A stretch of DNA of 64,000 nucleotides from the NCBI GenBank assembly GCA_024291935.2, contig CM044320.1, positions 47,186,001 to 47,250,000 of the forward strand, read 5' to 3'. Both the position numbers and the translations under genes were made by a program. The DNA is from Okapia johnstoni. Its lineage: Eukaryota > Chordata > Mammalia > Artiodactyla > Giraffidae. Positions 1 through 12,027 of the stretch are shown here, piece after piece. The notes under the pieces are model-generated. The model ran no database searches. It saw nothing but the letters and a program-made list of their open reading frames with translations, and was not told the DNA's origin. Numbering within the stretch: position 1 is the first letter of the stretch; the number at the start of each line of letters is the position of its first letter.

Positions 1-238
1 ATTATGGTGTTGTTATAAGAAGAAGAAATCTAGACACAACAGAAACACAGGTGAACATGAAGATAGCCATCTATAAGCCAAGGAGTGGGACCTGGAACAG
101 CTTCTCGTCTCACAGCCCTCAGAAGGAAGTGACCCTGCTGACGCTTTGACTTTAGACATCCAGCCTCCAGAACTGAGACAATGAATTTCCAATGTTTAAA
201 CCACCCAGCTTTTGGTACTTTGTATGACAGCACTATCA
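1..238 (+). mobile_element. MaLR-like (MLT1-type) LTR fragment, cut by window edge
   Basis: Resembles the 3' half of an ancient mammalian MaLR LTR: an AAGCCAAGGAG segment, CTGCTGACGC, CCTCCAGAACTG, then a TTTAAACCACCCAG and GGTACTTTGT ending. Non-coding; the element begins left of the window. The family name is from memory. Confidence 0.55.
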
Positions 239-239
239 A

Positions 240-2021
240 ATGAATATAATGCCTCTATTGTTTTTGCCTGCCTATCAGACATTCCCCTTATGGTTCTTTT
301 GGAGACCTTCTTCCCTCCTCCTCTTAGTTCATGTGGTTCTTCTGGATCTGACTCAGTCTATAGCTCCAGGAGTTAGAAATGACCCAGGCTTAATCAATCA
401 GTGTATTCCATCCCCTGACCACAATGATTGGTCAGTGAAAACAGGCCAGGTTTTTTGCTGAAATCTTTTTCAGGAGTTGCTATGCTGGTAGAATGTAGGC
501 CTGGAACTAGTGGTGTTCACCTTGCTAGCATGCGGTAATAACCATCCTGAGAGTGGACCAATGCAGAGACAAGCCAATAATAGAGATGGGAAATAAAAGA
601 ATTCTGACAATATATAATATAAGCACTTGGATACAAGTGTTCCTGAAATTGCATACTCCTCTACTTTTCCATATATATCCAACAATTTCTCTTTTATTTG
701 AATTTGATTTGGGTTTCTTGCACAGCAACTGAAAGAGTTTGGATTAAATGGTACTGTTTGTTATTCCTAACTGCTTCCAACTGCCTTTTGACTTTCTTTG
801 GTCACATTTTTCTTTGTTTCTTAATCCCATCCTGAATTCTCCATCCAAGAGTTCTGCACATCCCTCCCCTTTTACACTCATGGAGGAACTCCAGTACAGA
901 AGTGAGTTTAAGTAGCATTTATGCACCTTTAATCTCTCTTACTCTACATGAAACTTGAAGGGAAAGGTAACCCTAATCTGATTTTCCCTATGTCTCCCTT
1001 TTAAGCACACATTCAACTTCAGTTACAGAAAAATTTGCCTTAAAGTATCAAGGGTATTTTGAGGGAAGAATGTGAGAAAAACATAGGTCTTGGTAAACTT
1101 GGTATCACTTATTACTAAGTAACATTAAGTGAGTAATTAAAATTGAGAATGGAACACCCAAAATTATTTTGTCCACTTTTAAGTGGACAAAATTAACTAA
1201 AAACCTAGCATTCCCAAACAAGTCTTCTTTTTTGAAGTAAAAATATAATCTAAAATTAAAGAATGTATAAGTAGAACACATGTGTAACTTTACTTTTGAA
1301 CATGAAATATTTGATGAAAAAAATAGAGCTGTCTGTGGTCCTGAAAATCCAATTATTAAAAACATGGATACTTTTTATTACTTTTATTACAAGAAGGATG
1401 AGACATTTTCCCATAAAGACAGAATGATTCTTAAAGAATTCTGAATCCAGATAATTTAATCTCATTTTCTTTGACTTTAAGTACTCCTAGGCAGATGAAT
1501 TAAGGAAGCAGATTATTTATTCTGACAGAGACCTTTAAGTTACAAAAATGTACAGCTACAAAGCAATAGTAAATATGAACAGGAAAAAATACTAAATAGG
1601 AACTAGTAAGTCTAATCTTCTTGATCGCAATTATAGTTTTCTAACAAGGAAAAACATTTAACTCTCATATCAAAACTTAAATACTGTCACAGAATTTTCT
1701 TTGTTAGTTTTTTTTCCAATATTTATAAAAAGAGCCTTTTCACAATTATGCTACTTCTCTGATTATGGTATTTAAATAAATGTTCTATATTGTTGATGTT
1801 TTCTTGATGTTTTTCCTATTTTCAGCACATTTTAGAGATTGGTTTGTTGTGTTTTGGATTTTTTTTTCTGTTAGAGGGAAATGAAACGTTTCTGCAATGT
1901 GAGCATCTATCTTAGTCACTGAGCTTTCTATCATATGGCTTCCCACAGGGTAGAAGGCAGAAGTATACCTGTGAAGAAAGTATTACACATTCATACTACC
2001 AATGAGGAAAACTGAGTTTCA
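240..2021. other. No gene seen; A/T-rich unique DNA
   Basis: Short ORFs only, all without recognisable domains. No ruminant retroposon is evident. A T-run (1861-1867) and other A/T-rich stretches are present. Confidence 0.6.
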
Positions 2022-2319
2022 AGCACTTACTGCTGCTACTGCTGCTAAGTCGCTTCAGTCGTGTCCGACTCTGTGCGACCCCATAGACGGCAGCCCACCA
2101 GGCTCCGCCATCCCTGGGATGCTCCAGGCAAGAATACTGGAGTGGGTTGCCATTTCCTTCTCCAGTGCATGAAAGGGAAAAGTGAAAGTGAAGTCGCTCA
2201 GTCATGTCCAACTCTTAGCGACCCCATGGACTGTAGCCTACCAGGCCCCTCCGCCCATGGGATTTTCCAGGCAAGAGTGCTGGAGTGGGGTGCCATAGCC
2301 TTCCCCGTCATAGCACTTA
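2022..2319 (-). mobile_element. BOV-A2 SINE with target-site duplication
   Basis: Reverse copy of the BOV-A2 dimer, starting with the CTGCTGCTGCTAAGTCGC end and finishing in GAGTGGGGTGCCAT. It is flanked by the 8-bp duplication AGCACTTA (2022-2029 and 2312-2319). The ORFs here are SINE-encoded shadows. Confidence 0.9.
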
Positions 2320-2469
2320 ACATTGTTCAATAAACAAGTTTCAGGATTCAAGCTAATTTTATGTTTAGTGTTAGCCTTCTTCTTGAGGAAGGTGGCCAGG
2401 TAGTAAACTCCTAAAGACTTCAACTCATATGGCATCTTCTTTGATAAAGATAAGCCATGTGACCTATGG

Positions 2470-2645
2470 TCAGAACATGAGCTTTGTAGTTGGACAGTTC
2501 TGGTTTCAAAGTTTGAACTGCCAGACTGCTCTGAGCCTCAGTTTCCTCATTTTCAAAACAAAGCTGATCATACCTGCCTAGTATAAATGTGTGTAAAGAG
2601 TTTAGCAAAGTATCAAAGATGATACATCATAATGTTCAATAAATA
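2470..2645 (+). mobile_element. MIR SINE fragment
   Basis: Contains the MIR hallmarks TGAGCCTCAGTTTCCTCAT and a TTCAATAAAT-like end. Old and diverged. Confidence 0.6.
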
Positions 2646-3600
2646 TTAGCTTTTATATATGCTATATATGTGTGAGATATACAGATAGATGGTTACAATG
2701 ATGGATACCTAGCATATAGCAGCTTGAATCCTTAGTAAACAAAAAGAAATGGTTTGGGGGGCTTTGTGGAAGGTACATTATGTGATAGCTTAGATTCTCA
2801 AGTAACATCAGATGCCAATAACAGGAAGTATAAATAATAGTCCCCCTTAATTCTCAGGTGGAACTCAATATGTTTTTGTCAAACTTGCCTTAAACGTTAG
2901 TTTTCCTCCATATACTTCTCTTTGCCTCATTCCATACCCTTTCTCTTAGCAACATTTCTTATTCCTGTGCTTCAGTAATTATTTCTAGATGCATTTCTAA
3001 ATCCAACCAGAATATTTTTTTAGAGCTGTGGACCTGTATATCTAACTCCCTAATGGACTGCTCTGTGTCCTGGGGTCAGTATGTCACAAAATAAGCTCAT
3101 TATTATGCTCTCCGTCCCTTGCACTTCATCTCCATTCCTTATCCCAGCAAATGAGAATCCCATTGACTAACCAGAAACCCAGATTCTTCCTTACCCTCAC
3201 ATCCAATCAGCCCCAACTACTAATAATTCTATCTTCAGACTGTCTCTCCCTCCACATCCCTGCTCTATCTCCACTCAAATATCCACTGCCACTGTTTTCC
3301 TAGTTAACATCTTCATCATCTCTTGTCTTTCTAAGTGAATTTACAAATGTCAATATCATGTATATCACATTTATCCTCTCTTCTATGTGTACAAACAACC
3401 CTTATGTCATAAAGAACCCAATTCAAGGTTGTTGGGCCTTTTGTTTTAGCTATATTTTCTCTAATATTGAATTATATTACAAATTGAAAATTAAGCATCA
3501 TGTTTTGTAATTTTAAGTATTTTCATTAAAGTAAATCATGAAACAATATATTCATGTCTTTTTTTAACTTCTACTTTGTATTGGGATATGGCTGATTACT
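2646..3600. other. No gene seen; partly old L2-like sequence
   Basis: The interval 3020-3330 resembles the pyrimidine-rich part of L2 (CATCATCTCTTGTCTTTCT). The rest is A/T-rich unique DNA without coding potential. Confidence 0.4.
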
Positions 3601-3601
3601 T

Positions 3602-3948
3602 GTGTGTGTGCTCATGGTCAGTCATGTCTGACTCTTTGCCACCCCATGGACTGTAGCCCACCAGGCTCCTCTGTCCATGGAATTTTCCAGGCAAGAATAC
3701 TGGAATGGGTTGCCATTTCCTACTCCAGGGGATCTTCCCAACCAAGGGATCAAACCTGTGACTCTTGCATCTCCTGCATTACAATGCATACATCTCTTGC
3801 CTGAAGAATCCCGTGGACAGAGGAACCTGGTGGGCTACAGTACATGGGGTCGCAAAGAGTCAGACACGACTGAGTGACTAGGGCTTCCTTGGTGGCTCAG
3901 ATGGTAAAGAATCTGCCCGGAATTCAGGAGACCCGGTTTGATCTCTGG
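3602..3948. mobile_element. Composite Bov-tA SINE copies in opposed orientation
   Basis: 3605-3794 is a reverse Bov-tA copy. 3793-3881 is a forward A-unit piece ending in GACACGACTGAGTGAC. 3882-3945 is a forward tRNA-like head (GGGCTTCCTTGGTGGCTCAG). At least two insertions are needed to explain the arrangement. Confidence 0.75.
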
Positions 3949-4009
3949 AAAATATAATTATTAAATATATAAATACATTTGTAGTTCGTTTTTTTTTTTA
4001 ATCTTTACT

Positions 4010-5155
4010 ATCTCTTTCCTTCTAAATCTCCTTACCCTCTCCAATCCATCCTCTGCCCAACTGCCGAAGTGACATTTTTTTTTCCAAAGCAAGAGACTTT
4101 ACTAGGAAGGGGCACTCAGGTGGAGAGCAGGGAGATAAGAAAACCCAGGAGGACTGCTCTCAAAGTGACAGTTTTAACACAAAAGCCTCTTCATGCCATT
4201 TGTCCCCATGCTCACCCTCCTGCAATGGTCCCCTTCCTAACCTCTGTAGTTTGCCTTGACATTTCAAGGCTTTAAAAAGCAGTACTCAGTTGAAAGGAGT
4301 CAAAAACAGACAGAGATCAAAACGGCAGTTTTATTAATGAAAATACAGTCAAAACCAAGCTTAGGTTTGGGGAAACAATAGCTCCCTAACCCTATACCCC
4401 AGAATTAGATTGCCTAACAGCTGAACACCCACAGTTAGGTCTCTCTGTGTAAGAACAGATTTCTATTACAGGTGGCTGGGAATACATCAGAGGGGCTGCT
4501 CTATACAGGACAGAAGAGAAATGAAGCCTAACTCCCTGGGCCTGGACAGGAGTGAGGGAAGAGACAGAGAAGCCAGGAAAGTAATGCTAATAGAAGTCCC
4601 CACGAAGGGAAACAAGAGGCCAGCAGAAATGAAGTTTCTGCTCATCATCCCAACCTCAAGAGTAGACATAGCCAGCAAAGCCCTTTATGTTGTCACCAAT
4701 TACTTCTCCCACACCTCCCCCTCCCAGCGCTCTTGATTGCCTTCTCTGTCGGACTTCTGGATCCTGAAGCTGTTTTTGCTGAAGGACTGGCAAGCTCCTG
4801 AACACACCAACTATTCTCTTGTTTCTCCGCCCTTGCACAACCTCTTCCCTCTGCTAGGAGTGTCCCCTGGCTAGGTTTCTGCTCAGTAAAATGTTCTGTG
4901 TTTCTCAGCCTTCAAGTCACAGCTGGCTCCTCTTGAAGTCTCCTTCGCCTTACTCTGGCAGGGTCCTTCTCCGGTGTCCCCAATGCATGTGCCACTCACC
5001 CACATCCAGCTGCCTGGTTATCTTTCCTTTGCAAGATTGGAAGCTCTTTGAGGAGAGAGACCTACACTTTGATCGTTGAATTCCCAGGACCTAGAACAGC
5101 ACTTGGCACACAGAGTAACCTCTAATAAATATGTGATGGTTGAATGAATATATAC
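4010..5155 (+). mobile_element. Broken L2 LINE remnants
   Basis: Two stretches (about 4010-4275 and 4730-5155) resemble L2 3' sequence, the second ending GGCACACAGAGTAACCTCTAATAAATATG with the usual GAATGAAT tail. The middle (4276-4730) is unclassified. No coding frame survives. Confidence 0.45.
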
Positions 5156-5390
5156 TGGACCTTCATTATTTTGCCTCTTCAGCATTCCATTCTCCCTTCT
5201 TATGGAAACAACAGCTTGATTTTCTCCTTGGGGAGCTAACAACTTCCTCCCCTGCTTCATACAGTGCAACAAGATTCAATTTGAGTCTGGAGCAGAGGGT
5301 CACAGAAATCAAGAAAGGTGGTGCTTAATAATTTTGATAAAGGTGCCCAAAGGCAACTAGTTGATAATGAATGATGAATGTTTGTTGAAG

Positions 5391-5498
5391 TAAAGAAGGG
5401 AGAGAAAGGGAGAGAAGGAGGGAGGAAGGGAAGGAGGAAGGACAGGAGAGAGGGGGAAAGAAAGGAAGAAGAGAGGGAGGGAGGGAGAGAGAAGAAGC
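5391..5498. repeat. GA-rich low-complexity tract
   Basis: A 108-bp polypurine run of GGGA, GGAA and GAGA units on the plus strand, able to form triplex-type DNA. Confidence 0.9.
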
Positions 5499-5639
5499 AG
5501 CTTAGGATAGTGCTCTGGTCAGAACCCTAGAGATCACTGGAAAGAAGCAGCGTGGCTGAGCTGCAGTCTGGGAACTGTAAACCCTGGGATCTGGATGCCT
5601 CTTACCTTCTCCACTAAACAGCCCTGTATTTAAATGGCT

Positions 5640-5830
5640 GCTTTCTCGCCTGGACTATTTTGGTACATCTATTATTGGCTCCCATTTAGTGTCTGTTTAT
5701 TTAAATCTGCTTTCAACTGGAACATAATTCTCTTGATGATTCGTTGATGCTGCGACACAGTAGGAATACAGATAATTGTCACTGTGCACATTCTGCTGGA
5801 AATATAAAATTATTATCTTTAGAGCGGTGG
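5640..5830. promoter_or_regulatory. Candidate conserved non-coding element, A/T-rich
   Basis: Repeat-free block with closely packed A/T-rich cores (TTTATTTAAAT at 5697-5707, GATGATTCG about 5736, CAGATAATTG at 5769-5778). It adjoins a CpG-richer block at 5850-6760. No coding frame fits. About 44 kb 3' of ASCL1. Confidence 0.35.
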
Positions 5831-5849
5831 AGTAGGGTGTTTGAGCACG

Positions 5850-6880
5850 GATGTTAGGCAGCGCGGGCACGTGGGATTTGCAGAGTGCTAATTTGCTGGC
5901 TGCTCTGCCGGGCTCCCTGAGTTGTCATACGAGCCTCCCCCGCCCCCGGCCCCCGCCCCGGGAACTCGGGAAGACACCCAGCTCCCCAGCACCCTGCCAT
6001 CACTCCGCTGCCAAGAGAATGCGGGTAGCCACTCTCTCAGAGACTTGAGATGCTAATTGCTTTTTAGGGTCCCTTTTCTGCTCTCTGTTCAAAATTCACG
6101 GGGCGTTCCTCGGCCCTTTTATGCTACTTTTCTGAACCTTTTCAGCCTCTTTTACAAACTTAGCACTTTCTGTGCCTCTTTTAGTCTTTGCGAGAAGAAA
6201 GAGACTTGAGAGAGGTTTTTTTTTTTTTGGCAGTAAAGCTCCTTCTCCTGTACCCCCTCCCCCGCCTCTCCCCACCCCCCAGTCCCACCGCCACCCCCTC
6301 TAAAAGCACACGCATTGACCCTCCTCCCACTGAATGGGGCTTTGTGCAGGGAATTTCCGGAACATAGCCCAGTGCCCAGGCCTCTGTGAGGAGAGGAGGG
6401 GCCCAGCCGGGCAAGGAGACCCTTAAGCCCACCCCATTACCACGGTCACTGTTTGCCCTGGATTCTCTAAAAGGCCTATTGTTGCCGGTTGCCAGGTATT
6501 CCATAGCAACACTTAAGCCAAGCTGCCTACCCTATTTAGGCCCAAAACTTTTCAATGGCCTCCAAAACCCATGCTTGTCAGCGCCACAGACCGCTCCTCA
6601 AACAGCCTCAGAGGGGAGGGCGAAGCCAAACCATCCCCCAGCCGTCTCTGCCTTTCAAATATCCGTGTTTGAGGCTGCTTGGGGGCTCCTTGTCATTTGC
6701 CTAGGATCAGCAGGCCAAACAATTGCAATTAAAATTTCTCTCTTCCCCGACCCTGGCATCTCCCCCTCTCTCTGCCCCCCGGCCTAGTTGCAGACCTCTC
6801 TCTAACTTAATATTCAGCTGGGACTGGGTTTCATCATTTTCTGCAAGGGCCTCCTGACTTTCCTTGTCAACCATCTGAAA
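5850..6880. promoter_or_regulatory. GC-richer unique block, candidate regulatory region
   Basis: C-rich, partly CpG-bearing DNA (CGCCCCCGGCCCC about 5940-5960; polypyrimidine 6236-6300) followed by unique DNA to about 6880. The ORFs at 6181-6504 and 6386-6787 overlap on opposite strands, lack domains and are best read as chance frames. The block stands out from A/T- and repeat-rich surroundings. Confidence 0.3.
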
Positions 6881-7320
6881 GGAAATTGCTTTATTATTTT
6901 AGGAGAGTTTGGGTGCACTTCCATGCACGATTTATGCTCCTTCTCATCTCTGGTGAAGAGGAAGATAATAGAATCAGAGTCCATGTTCTAGAAGGAATCT
7001 TAATCATGGTCCCAGATGAGGGTCTGGAGGCCCAGATCCAGGAAGAGACTGGCTCGTGTCACAAGTTATTTAGAGGTGGGGGTCCAGAGCCCAAGGTCCC
7101 TGACCCCCAATCCCATGCTTATGCTCACTAGGCAGCTCCAGTGTAACATGAGAAGGAGATTGGCAGAGTGAGGAAAAAGTACTCCATGCACCTCAAAAAT
7201 TGAAAATGGGAGGAAGGCAGGTTCCACTTTCAGAGGAATGCGTGTCCCAGCCCTTCTTGCTCCTTCCTTTCCAGGCGAAATGTGAGTTTGCCCTAGTCCC
7301 ATGATGAGCAACCCTGGAGG
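6881..7320. other. No gene seen; unique DNA
   Basis: An 81-aa ORF on each strand, neither with a recognisable domain. No repeat identified. Confidence 0.5.
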
Positions 7321-7676
7321 TGTCAGTTCAGTTCAGTTCAGTTCAGTTTTCAGTTCAGTTCAGTCGCTCAGTCGTGTCCAACTCTTTTCGACCTCGTGGA
7401 CTGCAGCACACCAGGTTTCCCCATCCTTCGCCAACACCCAGAGCTTACTCAAACTCAGGCCCATCAACTCAGTGATGCTATCCAACCATCTCATCCTCTG
7501 TCATCCCCTTCTCCTCCTGCCTTCAATCTTTCCCAGCATCAGGGTCTTTTCCAATGAGTCAATTCTTTGCATCAGATGGCCAAAGTATTGGAGTTTCAGC
7601 TTCAGCATCAGTCCTTCCAGTTGAATATTCAGGACTGATTTCCTTTAGGATTGGCTGGTTGGATCTCCTTGCCCAT
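7321..7676 (-). mobile_element. BovB LINE 3' end
   Basis: Starts with the BovB (AGTTC)n tail (7325-7365) and continues backwards through the terminal coding and 3' UTR region (GGTTGGATCTCCTTG at 7658-7672). 5'-truncated, so it cannot code. Confidence 0.85.
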
Positions 7677-7735
7677 CTAAGTTTTACCTGCTACCTTACT
7701 TTCCTCCCATTGGCGATTTATGGCATCTCTCCCAG

Positions 7736-8005
7736 GTCCTCGAATGGCAACCCACTCCAGTACTCTTGCCTGGAAACTCCCATGGACGGAGGAGCCTGGT
7801 AGGCTGCAGTCCATGAGGTCGCTAAGGGTCGGACACAACTGAGCGACTTCACTTTCACTTTTCACTTTCATGCATTGGAGAAGGAAATGGCAACCCACTC
7901 CAGTGTTCTTGCCTGGAGAATCCCAGGGACGGGGGAGCCTAGTGGCTACCGTCTATGGGGTCGCACAGAGTTGGACGTGACTGAAGTGACTTAGCAGCAA
8001 CAGTA
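7736..8005 (+). mobile_element. BOV-A2 SINE
   Basis: Forward BOV-A2 dimer (AATGGCAACCCACTCCAG occurs twice) ending in the CTTAGCAGCAACAG tail. Well preserved. Confidence 0.88.
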
Positions 8006-8099
8006 TTCAAGAACATTCAGCTGCTCCACCCCCACCACCCCACATTCATTGTTTGACAGAAATCATCAAGTAATTTGCCCAAAGTCACAGAGCGCTTAG

Positions 8100-8655
8100 C
8101 ATAAAATGAAGCTCTGCCCCACAGCCTGCGTGGCCCTGCATAATCTGGACTGGCCTATCTCCTGTCCCATCTTCTACCTCTCTCTTCCTGGCTTAGCTCA
8201 TGCCAGCCATATCCTTCCATTCTTTGTATGCAACAAACTCACTTCTGCCTCAGGACTTCTGTCTTTGCTTTTCTTTCTCCCTGGAAACCCTGTCCCCAGA
8301 TCTTGTTGGGGCTGGATTCTTCTCACCATTCAAGACTCAGCTCACACATCACTGTCTCGGGAAGACCATCCCTGTTCACATTCTACCAGCTTAACTCCTC
8401 TTGTCCTTTTATAAATTCTTTATAGCATGTATTATAATTTTTATAATTAATTATAATTTATCATAGCCACCTATTGTATTTATTACCATCATAATTATTA
8501 TTTATAGATATTTGGATCTTATTTCTTATCTTCTCCATTCTCAAACATAACCTCTATTACAACTCTACACCTTGTTTATCTTGTACCCCCAGAGTTTAGT
8601 GTAGTGTCTGGAACATAGAAGGTACTCAATGAATATCTGAATAAATAAATGAAGG
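8100..8655 (+). mobile_element. L2 LINE 3' end
   Basis: Resembles L2 3' sequence, including the CAAGACTCAGCTCACACATCA segment, and ends GGTACTCAATGAATATCTGAATAAATAAATGAA. A/T-rich insertion at 8425-8510. Non-coding relic. Confidence 0.6.
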
Positions 8656-9627
8656 TATTTGCTCATCGGTGGTAGATATGAAAGTTAGAACTTAAGTCTT
8701 CTAATTCACAATGCAACATCCTTTTTCTTGAGGGCATTGTGGGATGGGAAAAGGAATAGTGTTCATGTGTTTTTAAGTCCTTCCTTATAACCCAGTGTTT
8801 CCCAAACTTTAAAAAAATTATTATTACTGCTCCACTAAATGATCTTTAAAGATTGTTTTTACCTCATTGTCTCCTATGAAATTATCAGAGATATGTTCTA
8901 TATCTAATAATATACTGTGGTCCTTTAAAGGGCTGTAAGTCAGTGTAATGTCTAAGATTTCCCCACCCTAAGGACCAATTTTTGCCTCTTTCAGAGTGAT
9001 GTCACCTCCCTTGAGAATGCATGTGATAACCAACAACGGTCACTCAGAGTAAAAGCTTACAGATTTCTGATGGTGCTGTAAAACTAGTGAATTAATTGTG
9101 TGCGCAATGAAAATGGAGGAGGATTGTCTCAGAGCTTAGGTGTGGAAGAATTCTAACCATTGAAAGTGACAAGAATGGGCAGAAAGGATGGTGGATGTGT
9201 TAACTTTGGGCTTCCAGCCCAGCCCTCATATTACATACTTCACAAAAGTTTCTAAAAAGATCTTTAGAAAAACCTTTTCAACTTAGGTAAATGTGGTGTT
9301 AAACCACTAATCGTTAACCCCTTTCCTCTTCTTATTCAGCTCTTACTCAGATTATACAAAAGCTTTCAGACGTTCTTGGTTTCCAATGCCAGTGTGTGAG
9401 GATAAAGTAGTTTTTCTAAAATGCTGCCTCAGAAGTCAAAATTTTAAAACTTTTACTGCTGGGTGTAGGTCCACATAATAAATTCTTCATTAATAAAAAA
9501 ATGTCATCACTGGGAGCACCCGTGCAAGCTCAGTCTTCCAGACAGACAAATGGGTTCAGCCACGGAGCCTGTAAGGAAGTCATTGCTCTTCCCAGTTGCT
9601 CTCTTCCAGGCTCAGTGTGGTGGTCAG
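8656..9627. other. No gene seen; unique DNA
   Basis: A/T-rich, no ORF of note and no recognised repeat. The stretch 9490-9620 has a few CpGs and might be conserved, untested. Confidence 0.5.
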
Positions 9628-9699
9628 CTTGACCTGTGGAAATCAAGGAGGAGAAGTTGAGAAGTTGCCAATCAGAAATACGTAAAGAAATCCCAGGAA
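9628..9699 (+). repeat. 72-bp direct repeat, copy 1
   Basis: Starts CTTGACCTGTGGAAATCAAG and differs at 2 of 72 positions from 11263-11334. Not part of a repeat family I know. Confidence 0.9.
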
Positions 9700-10015
9700 A
9701 TTAGTAAGGGACAAAGAAAAGTGGGTAGTTTGACTACCTCTCAGAGGAAACAGAAGGAATCTGAGATCATGCAACAAAAGCAGAAGGCAGCCAACAAAAA
9801 GAAGGCTATGCAGAGAAGAGAAAAACGATGACTATTTAGAAAATCTGGGTGCTACTGCTAACTAGGTGTATCATAAGTTCTATGATGAAGATTTTATAGA
9901 ATGAACAGCCATACATGTGTTATAACCTTATGAAACTATTTTAAAGTTAAACAAAACAAAACAAAACAAAAAACAGCACTGCCTCCTGGAAGTACCTGCA
10001 GATTAAGAGCTGACA

Positions 10016-10345
10016 TATCTATATGCTTCCCTGATAGCTCAGTTGGTAAAGAATCTGACTGCAATGCAGGAGATCCTGGTTCAATTCCTGGATCAGGAAG
10101 ATCCCCTGGAGAAGGGATAGGCTACCCACTCCAGTATTCTTGGGCTTTCCTTGTAGCTCAGCTGTAAAGAATCCGCCTGCAATGTGGGAGACCTGGGTTT
10201 GATCCCTGGGTTGGGAAGATCCCCTGGAGAAGGGAAAGGCTACCCACTTCAGTATTCTGGCCTGGAGAATTCCATGGACTGTATAGTCCATGGGGTCGCA
10301 GAGTCGGACATGACTAAGTGACTTTCATTTTCACTATCTATATGC
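10016..10345 (+). mobile_element. Bov-tA SINE with two tRNA-like heads, target-site duplication present
   Basis: Two successive tRNA-derived heads (GCTTCCCTGATAGCTCAG at 10026 and GCTTTCCTTGTAGCTCAG at 10143), then the A unit. An 11-bp duplication TATCTATATGC flanks it (10016-10026 and 10335-10345), so the dimer inserted as one unit. Confidence 0.88.
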
Positions 10346-10476
10346 AGTATGTTCATTCATGCATTCATTAATTCACCAAGTATTCACTGAATTCCTCTTA
10401 TGTCCCAAGAAGTGTGCTAGGAGCTACACAGATATATTATTTTCACAGCATTTTATATGAGTACCAGGTACTAGGG

Positions 10477-10692
10477 AGCTTCCCAGATGTCTCAGTGGTA
10501 AAGAATCCGCGTGCCAATGCAGGAGAAGCAGGAGATTCAGGTTCAGTCCCTGGGTGGGGAAGATCTCCTGGAGGAGGGCATAACAACCCACTCCAGTATT
10601 CTTGCCTGGAGAATCCCATGGACAGAGGAGCCTGGTGAGCTATAGTTCAGAAGGTTGCAATAGGTCCGACATGACTGAGTGCCTGTACACAC
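10477..10692 (+). mobile_element. Bov-tA SINE
   Basis: Forward copy from GCTTCCCAGATGTCTCAGTGG to GACATGACTGAGTGCC. It carries a small duplication in the head (GCAGGAGAAGCAGGAGATTC). Confidence 0.85.
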
Positions 10693-11626
10693 ATACATGC
10701 ACGGACCAGGTTCTAGAGAACGGAATGTACCCTTTGTAGGTTGCATGATTAAAGGAATGATCATTACTTGGCCTCCCTGATACATATTATCTAAGCATGG
10801 AGTTCTTGATGATGCTTCATGAAATCCATAGTAGAAAAGTAGAAGTAGAAAAGTTAGAAGTCTATCCTTAGTAGAAAAGTTAGAAGTCTATCCCAAGTAT
10901 AGTGGACATCTGCTTTGTTGCCTGCCCAGCATCCTTCCTTTCCTTCTTGTCATTATAGCAACCTCCTCTTCTTAGGGGAACTAGCTCTCCTATTCCATGT
11001 GGTCTTGCAATTACTGCAATTTAGAGTACACTTCTGTTCACCTGGATGGAAGACAGATATCCTAGGCACAGACAATCCCTGGCCAATTCATTGCACCAGA
11101 GATGGAGAACATAGGACCAGAAAAACAGAGAACAGCCTTCCTGTGGGTGCTTCTACCTTTTTAGAGATCCAAGTGACACCTCTGGAACCCAGGTTTCCAC
11201 TTCTACTCAAGGGGCCTGAGGGAAGGAAGAATGAATTTTGGAAGTTGAGGGTCCCTAAGACTCTTGACCTGTGGAAATCAAGGAGGAGAAGTTGAGAAGT
11301 TGCCCATCAGAAATACATAAAGAAATCCCAGGAATTCTTGATGAAAGCCACTGTTACTCACTGCTACCACACTGAGAAACAATGAAAACAGGGGGCAAGT
11401 TGGCCTGAATTCTGAAAGGAAGGTCAAGGACCACATTTCTGAATATCGAGCCTAGAGTTGGATCTGAGAGTCAAGTTAGGAGTTTGGAGTTGATTAGAGA
11501 AGGTCTGGAGAGCTAATATATCAGGAGCTAATATATCAGGAACTGGCAAATAGGTCCTGGATGATTGAATCATATCCCATTTGATGTTTTTGCTCATTCT
11601 ATAGGTCAGCAAAAGGTAAACCTAGT
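10693..11626. other. No gene seen; short tandem duplications
   Basis: Holds the second copy of the 72-bp repeat (11263-11334) and two small tandem duplications (10829-10894, unit TAGTAGAAAAGTTAGAAG-like; 11511-11542, unit AGCTAATATATCAGGA). The 126-aa ORF (10915-11295) lacks recognisable domains, runs into the 72-bp repeat, and is probably chance. Confidence 0.45.
11263..11334 (+). repeat. 72-bp direct repeat, copy 2
   Basis: Second copy of the 9628-9699 unit, same orientation, 1635 bp downstream. Differences: CCA to CCC and CGT to CAT. Confidence 0.9.
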
Positions 11627-11832
11627 GACTAGGAGACCCTGATGCTGGGAAAGATTGAGGGCAGGAGGAGCAGGGGGTGGCAGAAGATGAGACGGTTGGA
11701 TGGCATCACCAACTCAATGGACATAAGTTTGAGCAAACTCCAGGAGATAGTGAAGGACTGAGAAGCCTGGCGTGCTGCAGTCCATGGGGTCGCAAAGAGT
11801 CGGACATGACTTAGCAACTGAACAACAACAAC
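11627..11832 (+). mobile_element. BovB LINE 3' end fragment
   Basis: GACCCTGATGCTGGGAAAGA through GACATGACTTAGCAACTGAA with an AACAACAACA tail. The terminal 200 bp of BovB only. Confidence 0.85.
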
Positions 11833-12027
11833 AGGGGCTTAGAGGGGCTGAGGAAAGATTGTTAGAGAGTTTGAATTCCTTCTTTTAGAAATTTCTTAAA
11901 CCATTTTTTTCTGAGAAACGCTTATTGTCCAGGTATTTCTTTTCTCTTTCTGCCATTGATGTGCCCCAGATATTTGCATTCAGCCCTTCTAGTTCCTCAT
12001 TCTATTGCTTTTTTCTCATCTACCCCT

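Noticed and set aside
2061..2333. Repeatedly seen short ORFs with SDSVRPH or SLPGSSVHGIFQARVLEW motifs
   Set aside because: These are translations of BOV-A2 and Bov-tA SINEs, seen at many positions in the window; not protein families.
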